Of a stretch of 64,000 bases of DNA, positions 27,332-36,404 are shown one piece after another. The first letter of the stretch is position 1; every line of letters starts with the position of its first letter. Source of the DNA: JANQJA01 sp047947185 (GTDB lineage Bacteria > Pseudomonadota > Gammaproteobacteria > Pseudomonadales > Azotimanducaceae). Made by a program: the position numbers and the translations under genes. A model generated the notes under the pieces. That model had not been told where the DNA came from. It did no database searches and saw only the letters and a program-made list of their open reading frames with translations. The DNA lies in NCBI GenBank assembly GCA_047947185.1, contig CP170502.1, positions 2,914,001 through 2,978,000 of the forward strand, in the 5' to 3' direction.

Positions 27332-27645
27332 AAGGTGTGGTGGCGCAGCCTCGCGATGATCCAGCGTTCAACAATCTGCACGGCCACTTCCGCTTTGGAT
27401 TTATCTTTGGGCTTGTAAGGCCTGGCAGGGATGACGGCAAGGCCATAGTGTTCGGCCAACTGCTGGTAGGCCGGGTTCAGGTCAGGGTCATAGCGGCAGG
27501 GCTTGCTGACCGCGCTACGCAGGTTGTCAGGTACGATGATCGCGGGTGAGCCGCCAAAGAAGGTCAACATCCGACTGTGACTTGCCAGCCAGTCAGGTAG
27601 TGACTGCGTTAGCGTAGCCTCGGCATAGGTATAGTTTGAGGCGCC
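27332..27645 (-). mobile_element. IS21 istA interior fragment, no element ends
   Basis: About 314 bp nearly identical (I notice one mismatch, at 27451) to 42281-42589 of the intact IS21, in reverse orientation. It encodes GASNYTYAEATLTQSLPDWL through EVAVQIVERWIIARLRHHTF. Both borders lie inside istA and abut unrelated genes. No terminal repeat or target duplication is present, so it arose by recombination or deletion, not simple insertion. Confidence 0.8.
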
Positions 27646-28140
27646 AAGCACGACGCCTTTTGCGGTGAGCAAGTCGCCTCGATAGGTTGATCCAGTTCCA
27701 TACATCAACGCACCGCCGTGAATCCAGACCATCACCGGTAGCCGTTCACCAGTGCTACGCGCCCGCGACCAGACATTCAGCGTCAGGCAGTCCTCGCCAA
27801 TTTCAATAGTATCCGTCAAAGGATTTGCAATGCTTGCTTGCATACAGGCGGGCCCCGGCCTGGTGACATCACGGCCCCCCGTCCACGGTATGACCGGCGC
27901 AGGCGGCGCCCATCTGAGCGCGTCAACGGGTGGTGCGGCAAAAGGTATACCGTGCCAGCTCCTGAGACCACCTTCCGCCGGTCGACCTTTGAGCTTGCCG
28001 CCGGTCACCATCACTTCCTGAGTGATGTCGTTTGCCATATCAGCAATACACGCGGGACCAACCAGGGAGAACACAAGCGTTAACACGACGATCGAACAGG
28101 AATGACGGATGCCAGATATACGGGCCTTCTCAGAAAACAT
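27646..28140 (-). pseudogene. type B carboxylesterase, N-terminal part only
   Basis: From ATG 28140 a signal peptide (SCSIVVLTLVFSLVGPACIADMA) leads into VTGGKLKGRPAEGGLRSWHGIPFAAPP, GEDCLTLNVWSRA (family signature) and LPVMVWIHGGALMYGTGS (oxyanion loop). The gene then stops being an esterase after AKGVVL, just before the nucleophile elbow, and fuses in frame to istA sequence with GCGCC as microhomology. The chimeric frame stays open to 27301, so a fusion peptide could be made, but no esterase activity is possible. It sits 3' of the TonB receptor on the same strand, beyond the terminator-like hairpin. Confidence 0.7.
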
Positions 28141-28245
28141 TCTCAGAAAAAAGGTGCGGTGGAATACGATCCAATCCAGGGGAATAACCGGATCGCCGGG
28201 GACGCCACCGCTCGCCAAGCTCCTCTTTCGCAGAGGTCCAACAGA

Positions 28246-28273
28246 AAGATCTGCAGGGAATCCTGCAGATCTT
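28246..28273 (-). terminator. terminator-like hairpin behind the TonB receptor gene
   Basis: A perfect 12-bp inverted repeat AAGATCTGCAGG / CCTGCAGATCTT with a 4-base loop (28258-28261), 35 bases after the receptor stop codon. On the minus strand it is followed by only TTTCTG, so the U-tract is weak; it could act as a 3' stabilising stem or a factor-assisted terminator. Confidence 0.55.
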
Positions 28274-28308
28274 CCTTGGAGCTTTTGCGGATCAGTGATG
28301 ACGCCAGT

Positions 28309-30999
28309 TCACTCAACGCCAACAGTCCGCGGCCTGAGCGTTCCGTACTTGTTGGCGATCGCCACACGTGGGTCGATATAGGTATAGTCATCATTGTTAA
28401 GAATGTTTTCACCGTACAATGTGACGGTCCAACGATCAGTCTCCAGCCCCAGGCTCAGGTTCACATTCTCATACGCATCAGTGTCCTGGATAACTGGATT
28501 GGGAACGCCAAGCTGCCCCGGAACGTTGGCAAAACCGTTCGGATAAGAATCAATCCATTGTGCATCGACCCGCAGGTAACCTTTGTAACCATTGCCAACG
28601 CCCCTCGTATACTGGGCGAATGCTGCATATTGACGATCGGGCCCTACCAGTTGCTGCCCTTTCACTGCACCCGAAATGGCAGATTCCAGCTGGCTGATCG
28701 ACGTAATCTCTGCATTCTGAAAGTTGGCTGACAGACCCAGTTCCAGACTTTCCGTCGGCCAGTACTGCATCTCAAACTCAAGACCTTTGGATACAGCTTC
28801 TCCAGCATTCGTCAAAAAATTGACCGAATCCGATGCCCGGTTCGCGTTGACCTGAATATCAGACCACTTCATGTAGTACACCGCTGCGTTCAGTTTGAAT
28901 CCGATTTCCGGCCAAAGCGACTTGTAGCCCAGTTCATAACTCCACAGCGAATCGGCGTCCGCTCCGTCCGGTACGAGAATGTCAGTTGGATCAACTAGAC
29001 TGGCTTGTCCGGCGTTCGCATTCAGCGAGGCCATGCGAAATCCATCGGCCGCCGTCAAATAGACAGTCCGCTCCGCAGTCGGTTGCCAGGTCAGGCTCAC
29101 TTTTTTGGTCAGTTGATCGTCCTTAAAAGGACCAAGTTTTCCGCCAGGAATAACAACAGGAGCGATGGTTTGATTGCCTCCGGCGAAGATCGCACCTATC
29201 AGAGGCCCAACGACGTTGTATTGATCGTCAGAGGAACTTTCAACCTCATACTCGGTGTACCTCAGCCCCACCGTTAACGTCACGGTGTCTGACAGATGCC
29301 ACGACACCTCACCGAAGACGGCTTGCTCCTGATCAAGACTTTGCCCCGGCCATAATAGGACACGATTTCCGGGGAGAAGTCCGGTGATGTTCAACCCGGC
29401 GACGAAGTCGGGGTCTGTAGGAAAATCGACAACATAGTCAAATTCTCGATCAAGGTAGAAGGCGCCCAGCACCCACTCAAACCGGTCGGATGGGGCAGAT
29501 ACCAGACGCAACTCCTGCGTCAGGGCTGAGACATCGAGGGGGTTGGAAATGGCCACCGGAAAAAAGTTGATGGATTTTGTGATATCAAATCCGAACCTAC
29601 CATCCTGGCTCGCCCGCGTTGTAGAGGATGTGAGTGTTGCCCAGTCGAACGCGTATTCCAGTGTCAGGTTGTAACTCGTGAGCTTTGAGTAACCATTGGC
29701 CGGAATGAAGCTGGAACGCACCCGATCACCCAGCGCTGGGTCGATCAGCGAGAAATCCTGCGGTTCGCTGTCTTCCTGGAGCGCCATGAATGTCGAAGAA
29801 AAACGATCATTGGGCTGCCACCTCACGGATACACGGCCACCCTGCTCTTCGTATGCGTCCGCGTTGTCAATGCCTGTTCCGATATTGTCGACAGTGCCGT
29901 CTTCATCAACCCAGTAGCCAACCAGGCGAACCGCAAGTTCCTGGTCGATCAAGGGCACGTTGATCATCCCGTTGATGCGCTGGCGACGCGAATCCGAGCC
30001 GGTCCATCCCAGATCAGTCCTGATCGCAGCGTCAAAACCGGTCAGATCTGCCTTCCTGGTAACCATTCTCACGGCACCAGACAGGGACCCGGAACCGAAC
30101 AACGTGCCCTGCGGCCCACGCAGCACTTCCACGCGCTCAACATCGAACAAGCGCAAATCCGCTGTCATAGGGAAGCCGCCGTTAACGACAGTGACCGGCA
30201 ACTCATCCAGGTACACAGCAACCGGTTGCTGGTTGGTGCCGTCTCGTGCGCTGCCGCTGATGCCGCGCACGGTAAACCTGCTGAAGTTTTTCGATGTTTT
30301 ATTGAGATTCACGCCTGGTATCAGCCGCGCATAATCTTCGAAATTTTCAATACCGCGCCGCTCGAGCTCCGCATCACCCAGCGCTGTAATACTCAACGCC
30401 ACGTCCTGAGTCGATTCCTCGCGTCTTGTTGCTGTAACCACAACTTCTTCCATTACGTGTCCCCGGGGTGGCTGCGTGTTCGCGTCTTCCGCGACTGCTG
30501 GCGCGCCCGTCAAAACGATAGCGAGCGCCGCGACCACGCGCCCCAGCACCGATGCCTTTTCCCTTGGCTCGCCGTTTCGGCTCTCTTCAGCGTGTACCTC
30601 CAGTGTCGCTATTTCCTTGTAGACCACGATGCCATCGCTGCCGATGCGATATGCGACGCCAGTTCCGTCGAGCAGCAGCTCGAGCCCTTTCGTGATCGTA
30701 TATCGCCCAACGAGCGCATTGGACTGATTCCCGACGACCTCATGCCGAATGGCAACCGAGAGTCCCGCCTGTTCGCCGAAGCTTAGAAGCGCTTTCCCGA
30801 TCAAATCCCGCTTGATGTCGAAATCGATTGTTTTTCCCAGATCCTGGCGTTGCTCAACTGTCGTAGGTAGCGAGTCGGACACTTCTTCCTCCTTCATGGA
30901 CCATGCGTTGTCAGAAAGCGCAGCGATCATCGCGGATACACAAATGATCCTGCTTAACGACAACGACACCCGGGGGAGCGAATACCCTAAAAGCATCAT
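28309..30999 (-). CDS. TonB-dependent receptor with STN signalling domain
   Basis: Outer-membrane active transporter, 896 residues. Order: signal-like region (about 1-35), STN secretin/TonB short domain (DLIGKALLSFGEQAGLSVAIRH...LLDGTGVAYRIGSDGIVVY, about 64-130), a second hydrophobic stretch, the TonB-box/plug start (MEEVVVTATRREESTQDVALSITAL), plug core (RLFDVERVEVLRGPQGTLFGSGSLSGAVRMVTRKA) and a 22-strand-type barrel. With the sigma factor and FecR upstream it forms a cell-surface signalling locus. The C-terminus stops at RPRTVGVE without the last aromatic-ending beta-strand (usually like GxxYxF), so the 3' end may be damaged. The second hydrophobic stretch at about 150-170 is odd for an outer-membrane protein. 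Confidence 0.9.
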   Translation of the reverse strand: MMLLGYSLPRVSLSLSRIICVSAMIAALSDNAWSMKEEEVSDSLPTTVEQRQDLGKTIDFDIKRDLIGKALLSFGEQAGLSVAIRHEVVGNQSNALVGRYTITKGLELLLDGTGVAYRIGSDGIVVYKEIATLEVHAEESRNGEPREKASVLGRVVAALAIVLTGAPAVAEDANTQPPRGHVMEEVVVTATRREESTQDVALSITALGDAELERRGIENFEDYARLIPGVNLNKTSKNFSRFTVRGISGSARDGTNQQPVAVYLDELPVTVVNGGFPMTADLRLFDVERVEVLRGPQGTLFGSGSLSGAVRMVTRKADLTGFDAAIRTDLGWTGSDSRRQRINGMINVPLIDQELAVRLVGYWVDEDGTVDNIGTGIDNADAYEEQGGRVSVRWQPNDRFSSTFMALQEDSEPQDFSLIDPALGDRVRSSFIPANGYSKLTSYNLTLEYAFDWATLTSSTTRASQDGRFGFDITKSINFFPVAISNPLDVSALTQELRLVSAPSDRFEWVLGAFYLDREFDYVVDFPTDPDFVAGLNITGLLPGNRVLLWPGQSLDQEQAVFGEVSWHLSDTVTLTVGLRYTEYEVESSSDDQYNVVGPLIGAIFAGGNQTIAPVVIPGGKLGPFKDDQLTKKVSLTWQPTAERTVYLTAADGFRMASLNANAGQASLVDPTDILVPDGADADSLWSYELGYKSLWPEIGFKLNAAVYYMKWSDIQVNANRASDSVNFLTNAGEAVSKGLEFEMQYWPTESLELGLSANFQNAEITSISQLESAISGAVKGQQLVGPDRQYAAFAQYTRGVGNGYKGYLRVDAQWIDSYPNGFANVPGQLGVPNPVIQDTDAYENVNLSLGLETDRWTVTLYGENILNNDDYTYIDPRVAIANKYGTLRPRTVGVE

Positions 31000-31002
31000 G
31001 AG

Positions 31003-32040
31003 CTACTCAGGCGTGGGTGCGTCTGTAACAGGATGCAGAACGATCGTCGAGGACGATTGCTTGACCGGAATGACCGGTACAGCACTCGCCAGCAACTCGA
31101 TCATGGATTCCTTGCTCCGGATGTAGAAGATTCCAGATACGGGCGTGTCCGCAAGCTCTGGCACCACCATGATCTCGCCCGGGACATAGCGGGACATTTC
31201 GGATACGACTTTCGAGAGCGGTGTCTCTCGGAATATCAGCTTGCCTCCCAACCAGGAAGTGGCTTCAATTGCGTCGACCTGCTTGACCGCCGACAGTTCC
31301 CCCTTGCGTCCAATGGTGACCTGCTCATTTTCCCCGACGAACACACCATCCGACTGAAGGTGTGAAACCCACTTCACCGTTTCGCTCGAATTCGAATCGG
31401 CGCTGGCTCTCACAACGGCCACCTTCCCCTCTATCACGGTGACTTGCGTGCCCCCCCCCATCTCGTGTCTCACCGAGAATCGAGTGCCGACCGCAATGAC
31501 ACTGAAACCATCCACGTTGACGATAAATGGCCTCTCTGAATCGTGCGCTACATCAAAAACCGTCTCGCCCGATTCGAGTACCACCTGCCTGGACGCAGCT
31601 GAATAGCTGACTTCGACGATTGATTCGGTATTCAGATGGACTCTTGAGCCGTCGTTCAAGGTAAGCTGGCGCTGCTCGGTCTTTGCCGTTTCCACAAGAA
31701 TGGGGCGATCCTGTCTCACGGGCCAATACGCACTGAGCAGGATCGCCAGAAACAACGAGGCTACGAGCGCCAGTGCATACCTCGGCTGCAACCGCCCTCT
31801 CCTCTCGCGTCGCGCGGCTAGTACGGACAGCTCTTCATCGGCCCAGGAAGACAGCTCCTGCATCTCGGCCCAACGGTGCTCTACTTCTTCCAGTCGATCC
31901 GCATTTTCCACGTCTTCCGAGAGCCAATCCTGGAATCGCTGCTCGTCGTTCGCCGAGAGCACGCTGGAGCGCCGCTTCACAAACCATTCCGTCGCCCTGG
32001 ACAGTTCTTCGCTCGACAAATTTTGTCTCTGCTCCTTCAC
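31003..32040 (-). CDS. FecR-family anti-sigma factor
   Basis: 345 residues from GTG 32040 behind GGAGGAGG. The N-terminal cytoplasmic DUF4880-type domain (ATEWFVKRRSSVLSANDEQRFQDWLSEDVENADRLEEVEHRW) would bind the sigma factor. One transmembrane helix (YALALVASLFLAILLSAYW, about 88-106) follows, then the periplasmic FecR domain (RQLTLNDGSRVHLNTES, GETVFDVAHDSERPFIV, VIAVGTRFSVR) and a C-terminal STN-like segment. It should pass the receptor signal to the ECF factor encoded just upstream. It is spaced 3 bases from the receptor gene. Confidence 0.9.
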   Translation of the reverse strand: MKEQRQNLSSEELSRATEWFVKRRSSVLSANDEQRFQDWLSEDVENADRLEEVEHRWAEMQELSSWADEELSVLAARRERRGRLQPRYALALVASLFLAILLSAYWPVRQDRPILVETAKTEQRQLTLNDGSRVHLNTESIVEVSYSAASRQVVLESGETVFDVAHDSERPFIVNVDGFSVIAVGTRFSVRHEMGGGTQVTVIEGKVAVVRASADSNSSETVKWVSHLQSDGVFVGENEQVTIGRKGELSAVKQVDAIEATSWLGGKLIFRETPLSKVVSEMSRYVPGEIMVVPELADTPVSGIFYIRSKESMIELLASAVPVIPVKQSSSTIVLHPVTDAPTPE

Positions 32041-32041
32041 C

Positions 32042-32548
32042 TCACACCTCCTCCGCTGCCTGAACGACAGCCTTCAGTGCCTTGTTCATGTGGTACTCGA
32101 TCGATTTGATTGAGAGACGAAACTCCCGCGCAATCTCCAAGTACGTTCTTCCCTGAAATCGATGCATCAAAAAGATCTCCCTCGTCTTGGCCGGGAGTCC
32201 CATCAATGCCGCTCTTGTCCGGTCCAACTTCTGTCGGTGATACAGCACTACCTCGGGATCCAGATCCTGTTCCTGATCAACGGAACCGTATTGGCCGGTT
32301 AGGTAACCACGTTCGATCCTGCGCCTTCTCAGGAGATTCAGGGCCAGGCGATTGGCCATCGTGAAAAAATAGCGACGAAGATCTTCTACATCATCGTAAT
32401 TCGACAGATCGCAGAGCTTCTCAAAGGCGTCCTGCGCCACTTCCTCGGCTTCCATGCGATTGCCCAGTTTTCTTTGGAGCACGGCCAGGAGTTCGGGCGA
32501 AGATTCCCTGTACAGCTGAATGATTTCGGCAGTCTTTTTTTCGCTCAC
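32042..32548 (-). CDS. ECF RNA polymerase sigma factor (FecI-like)
   Basis: About 168 residues. Region 2 (NRMEAEEVAQDAFEKLCDLSNY, RRYFFTMANRLALNLLRRRRIE) and region 4 (LPAKTREIFLMHRFQGRTYLEIAREFRLSIKSIEYHMNKALKAV) are both clear. GTG 32548 is preferred because GGGGAGG lies 9 bases before it; a start at 32566 would place that ribosome site inside the coding region. First gene of the sigma-FecR-receptor operon. IS91 copy 3 lies about 250 bases upstream. Confidence 0.9.
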   Translation of the reverse strand: MSEKKTAEIIQLYRESSPELLAVLQRKLGNRMEAEEVAQDAFEKLCDLSNYDDVEDLRRYFFTMANRLALNLLRRRRIERGYLTGQYGSVDQEQDLDPEVVLYHRQKLDRTRAALMGLPAKTREIFLMHRFQGRTYLEIAREFRLSIKSIEYHMNKALKAVVQAAEEV

Positions 32549-32800
32549 GAGAACGGACCTCCCCACGTGATCGCTAAAGCACCTGCTGGTAAGACACCTG
32601 AAACCCCAAATACCCTAAACCACTCTTGGAGCTTTGAATTTCGGGTTCCTCCATGCACCAGCGGCGTGCAAACGATCGACCCCACCCAGCATACGAATGC
32701 CGCGAAACTCAAGCATTGGAAGGTATTGCAGTCGCACCGCGGCAGCCAAGCCAACCTACCTCGAGCATGCCAGAAGACCCGCTGGAAGTCCCGCAACGGG
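32549..32800. other. upstream region of the sigma-factor operon
   Basis: No gene recognised in this 250-base gap. It should hold the promoter of the minus-strand sigma-FecR-receptor operon. IS91 copy 3 begins at 32801 and may have displaced further upstream sequence. Confidence 0.4.
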
Positions 32801-32995
32801 GGTTAGTAGGAATTAACACCCTTTTTCATCATTCAGAAAAGTATCGCCATCCCTGGGAGTTGTCCGTAATCCCCTCTTTCCGCAGATTCCTTCACGAGCT
32901 GAATGAGTTGGGCATCAGAAATCCGGCGAATTGCCTCTAGAATCAGTCTCTGGTCGATCGCGACCCTCACCGTTATGTAATCGATGTGCTGGCCT

Positions 32996-34494
32996 TCAGA
33001 ATAGCGTCGTTTGTTGGTCGGCCAGGTCTGCTGGCGGTGAGCGGTTTTGTGGATCTACTGGCCGATCCAGTCCCAGGTGCTTCAGGATCTTCTCAATGAC
33101 GTCAGGGTCCTCAATGGACGCAATGATCCGAACCGGCCCGCCACACTTGTCACACTTCTCTATATCAATGGCAAAAACGCGCTTGAGACGCTGCGCCCAG
33201 GTCATCGAGTAGGCCTTTGGTTTCGGGTTCTCTTGTTCTTCTACCGATTTCTGCGGAACAACGTACTCACGCAGTTTGCTGTTGGGAGAGAACACACCAT
33301 GAAACCGCGACTGGGCGTCCCCGTGAGCTTGACCCGTGGTTTGGGCACCAGCGCTGCCAGGCGGCCCATGAATTCCATTGGGCTGAGCACGACGTGAGTA
33401 GTACCATCATCGTAAGGCGTTTTTAGCGCGATAACGACGTTGCCATTGTTGGCCAAAGACAATCGTCTCTCAGCGATGGCTGGTCGCGTGATGTAGCGGC
33501 ATAAGCGCTCGAGCTTCTTGCGCTGATTGGACTTGCAGGCGATACCCGCATGAAGAGAAAAGCCAGATTGTTTGGTTACCAGGTCGTCGCGCTTTCTCGG
33601 TTCGGTTCTGACAGGAACTGTCTGTAACGTTAGCGCTTTCGTCGGGGGCGCCCAGCCCTGCATTAGGGCCGAATGCCAGGCGATAAGTAATGGACGCACC
33701 GACTATCGCGCCCATGGCATCTTCCTCCTCTTGCAGCAGATCCAGGTACTCGGACTCTGCGGGGCGGCCTTCCGATCGCGTACCAGGTATCCTGCTTTCT
33801 CGAGAAACCGCGAGACGCGTATGGCAATTGTATGAGCAATGACATCCAGGTCTTCACAAGTTGGTGGTTTAACGGGCCAGAAGTAACCATTAGCGTCGTA
33901 GACGCCGTTCAGGTAAAGCATGTGAAAGTGAGGATTCAAATTAGGGGCTGAGCCGAAGCGCTGAATCAGTGTAACCGCACCACTTTGCGCACCTGACTTG
34001 ACCGTCATGCAAGCCCGCTTGATCAAGAACGTACTGATCACGCGATGCACGATCGTGAGCACCTGGCTCATGACCTTCGGGTTGGTCGCGAACAGGTAGC
34101 GTAGCGGATACGGAACACTAAGCACCCATTGCCGAATTGGTCGTTTGGGTAGGACCTCATCTACCAGGTGTGCAGCACTGTCCACCATCCGTCGCGCGCC
34201 ACAAGACGGACAGAACCCACGGCGTTTACAGCTGAATGCTACGAGCTTCTCGTGATGGCAGTTATCACAGCGAACTCGTAGAAACCCATGTTCCAGGCGG
34301 CCACACTTCAGATAGTCATCAAACTCTCGAACAACATAACCAGGCAATTGTTTGCCCTGTGCGGATAGCATAGCTTGGAACTCATGCCAGTGGCGCTCCA
34401 CCAGCTGATACAACAGTGTTGTCTCTGGGGTATGGCGTTCGTAACGAAACGAACCTGTCGGCCAGAACATGTCCTGACTGTTGTGTAGGGACAC
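32996..34494 (-). pseudogene. IS91-family transposase, copy 3, three frame breaks
   Basis: The only copy with the N-terminus: MSLHNSQDMFWPTGSFRYER, then HWHEFQAMLSAQGKQLPGYV, the zinc-binding region CDNCHHEKLVAFSCKRRGFCPSCG and the HFHMLYLNG catalytic region. Frame breaks fall at 33761-33774 (shared with copy 2), 33641-33654 (only here) and 33308-33321 (in all three copies). Each is explained by a 13-14-bp GC-rich insertion. The encoded transposase would stop after about 260 residues. Confidence 0.85.
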
Positions 34495-34605
34495 AGCACA
34501 AGTTCATTGAGAGAGTGACTTGAGAGCCTTGACTGGTTAGCCATTGGATAGCAGTCGCTTTTTACTGAAAGTGCTGTAGGGCTGATGAATGAGGGAATGT
34601 GCGAG

Positions 34606-34785
34606 TTATTTGTTCAGTGTGCGCTTCAGCAGTGATTCAAACGCTGAACCATCCTGGCGGGTCACGTTGGGGACATACCTGGAATAGATGCGAAACAGCA
34701 TCTCTGTAGTGCTGTGGCCCATCTGTCGGGCAATCCACTCTGGATTTTCGCCTGCGGCGAGCCACAGCGTGGCTTCCGCTACGCC
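34606..34785 (-). pseudogene. tyrosine recombinase (phage-integrase family) C-terminal fragment
   Basis: LWLAAGENPEWIARQMGH then STTEMLFRIYSRYVPN: the GH box followed by the C-terminal block holding the catalytic tyrosine, then NVTRQDGSAFESLLKRTLNK to the stop. The Arg-containing N-terminal catalytic parts are missing and sequence before about 34785 is unrelated. It ends about 110 bases upstream of the IS91 transposase start, on the same strand, which suggests it belongs to the element. Confidence 0.7.
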
Positions 34786-34876
34786 ACTAAGGCTCGATAA
34801 GGACCCTTTCAACAGGCTGCTATTGATATACCGACCTAAGTCTTCAGGTATCTTTCGTGACCATGAGGGATCCGCT

Positions 34877-36358
34877 TTAGTCTTCTTTCTCACCGTACGC
34901 GGGATCAATCTCCACAAGGTCTTTAAGGATCATTTCGCCCAGGCGATCATCGTGGTTCCACCGTGAGGCGCGCAGCAGGTACTCCAGCGCCTTGTCCTTT
35001 TGTGCAAGCTGAAGATAGACGTGCCCCAGCCAGTAGTTCATGGAGGCTGACCAGGGCCAGAGCATGTAGGCCTGCACCATGTGTAACAGCGCCTCGTCCA
35101 GGTGTTCGCCCAGCTGTGACAACGCCCTGGCGAGCCCCAGTTGTCCTTCCGGGTTACCTGGGTCAAGGGCCAACACCTGGCGATACAAAGAAGCCGCTTC
35201 AGCGCGCCGCGCCGGGCAGTCAGCCGGTGGCTCCTTCTGGTCGCAAGACCCTCTGAGCATGTCGGCGAGTTCAATGTAGGTCAGGTAGTCATTGGGGTCC
35301 AGTGCCTCGCGGGCCATGGGAATGCCGATATCGAATTTTTCCTCCATCTGGTAAGTGACCGCAACACCGCTGGCGGCGCGCTTGTCCTCCGGGTTTGCCT
35401 TCACCAGGCCTCGCAGTAATGAGCGCGCTTCTTTGGGGTTGGATGAAATCATCAGGTAGGCGATTTCATACAGGGCGTCGCGTGTGGAAACGTCTGAGAC
35501 AGTAATCTCGTTCGGATGGGGAAAAGCCTGGACGGGTATAGCGAGTACACCCCGCCGTTTGAGCAGAAGGAAATCCATGATGTCTTTTTCCATCTGGGCG
35601 GGGGTGATCCCAAATGCGTCGGTAAATGCTTCAAGGCGTGGTTTGCCAGCGTTGACGGCGGTCAGGTAGGGTCCAATCTGTCTGCTGTAATCGGGCCTGT
35701 CATGGAGTCCCGCCACATGGATATAGTTGACCGCTGCCCATGCCATCGAATAGAAGTAGGAACCGAGGTAGCGGTTCCAACGCCAGATATCGTCCCGCGT
35801 GACAACTTTTTCCAGCGAGACGTAGACGTCTCCTGCACCAAGCCTTTTGATGCGCGCGTCTGAGGCGGCACCGACGATGACGCGACCATTTTCGACATAA
35901 GTTGCGCCGAGCATGTCAGCGAGCCCCTCCTCGTACCAGGTGGGGTAAACCGTCTTGCCATCACGCACCAGGTAATGGACATACTCGTGGTACAGGACAA
36001 AGTTATCACTTGTTCGCGGTAACTCACGCGGCATCACCATCCAGTTACCACGAAGGCGGAGACTGAAATAGCCACCGACCCCACTCCGGTTCACCACTTT
36101 CCGGAAGTCACCCATCCTATCGAATATGATGATTGTGGTCTTGACCCGGTCTTGTCTTGGTTTGGCATTCGTGATGCGCAGGACTACGGCTCTGAACAGC
36201 TCAAGATCAAGCAGTCGCTCTTTCGCCTGCTCTGGCGCAATGTCGGTCAGCAGGGAGAAGTTCTCACTCTGGTACTGCCGCCAGCCTTTGCCGTCCAGCT
36301 TCGCCACCGTTGAACAAGAGATGATCAGCAAGCAGATCAATACAAGGGATCTGGTCAT
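34877..36358 (-). CDS. HExxH metallopeptidase-like lipoprotein with TPR repeats
   Basis: 493 residues from ATG 36358. The signal peptide has a lipobox (LVLICLLIISC, Cys15). The middle resembles DUF1570-type gluzincins: VKTTIIIFDRMGDFRKVV, YHEYVHYLV with His124-Glu125-x2-His128, and YPTWYEEGLADMLG with a Glu about 15-20 residues later as third zinc ligand. The C-terminal 200 residues are tetratricopeptide-like (SLYRQVLALDPGNPEGQLGLARALSQLGEHLDEALLHMVQAYMLWP, MNYWLGHVYLQLAQKDKALEYLLRA). Probably a periplasmic, lipid-anchored zinc peptidase or scaffold. The open frame continues upstream through an IS91 remnant, but that part is not the native start. The remnant may have replaced its promoter. 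Confidence 0.8.
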   Translation of the reverse strand: MTRSLVLICLLIISCSTVAKLDGKGWRQYQSENFSLLTDIAPEQAKERLLDLELFRAVVLRITNAKPRQDRVKTTIIIFDRMGDFRKVVNRSGVGGYFSLRLRGNWMVMPRELPRTSDNFVLYHEYVHYLVRDGKTVYPTWYEEGLADMLGATYVENGRVIVGAASDARIKRLGAGDVYVSLEKVVTRDDIWRWNRYLGSYFYSMAWAAVNYIHVAGLHDRPDYSRQIGPYLTAVNAGKPRLEAFTDAFGITPAQMEKDIMDFLLLKRRGVLAIPVQAFPHPNEITVSDVSTRDALYEIAYLMISSNPKEARSLLRGLVKANPEDKRAASGVAVTYQMEEKFDIGIPMAREALDPNDYLTYIELADMLRGSCDQKEPPADCPARRAEAASLYRQVLALDPGNPEGQLGLARALSQLGEHLDEALLHMVQAYMLWPWSASMNYWLGHVYLQLAQKDKALEYLLRASRWNHDDRLGEMILKDLVEIDPAYGEKED

Positions 36359-36404
36359 TCCATTAACCTTCTGTTGGCCAATGCATCCTGACCTACTTCG
36401 ATTG

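Larger units (their letters stand above)
32801..34785 (-). mobile_element. IS91-family element, copy 3 (most complete), with integrase remnant
   Basis: Fixed end GGTTAGTAGG at 32801. This copy keeps the whole transposase 5' end (ATG 34494) and, further upstream in the same orientation, the C-terminal piece of a tyrosine recombinase. Some IS91-family elements carry such an upstream recombinase frame, so I take the element to extend to about 34785, where recognisable recombinase sequence ends; that outer border is approximate. It carries all three 13-14-bp insertions. Confidence 0.75.
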
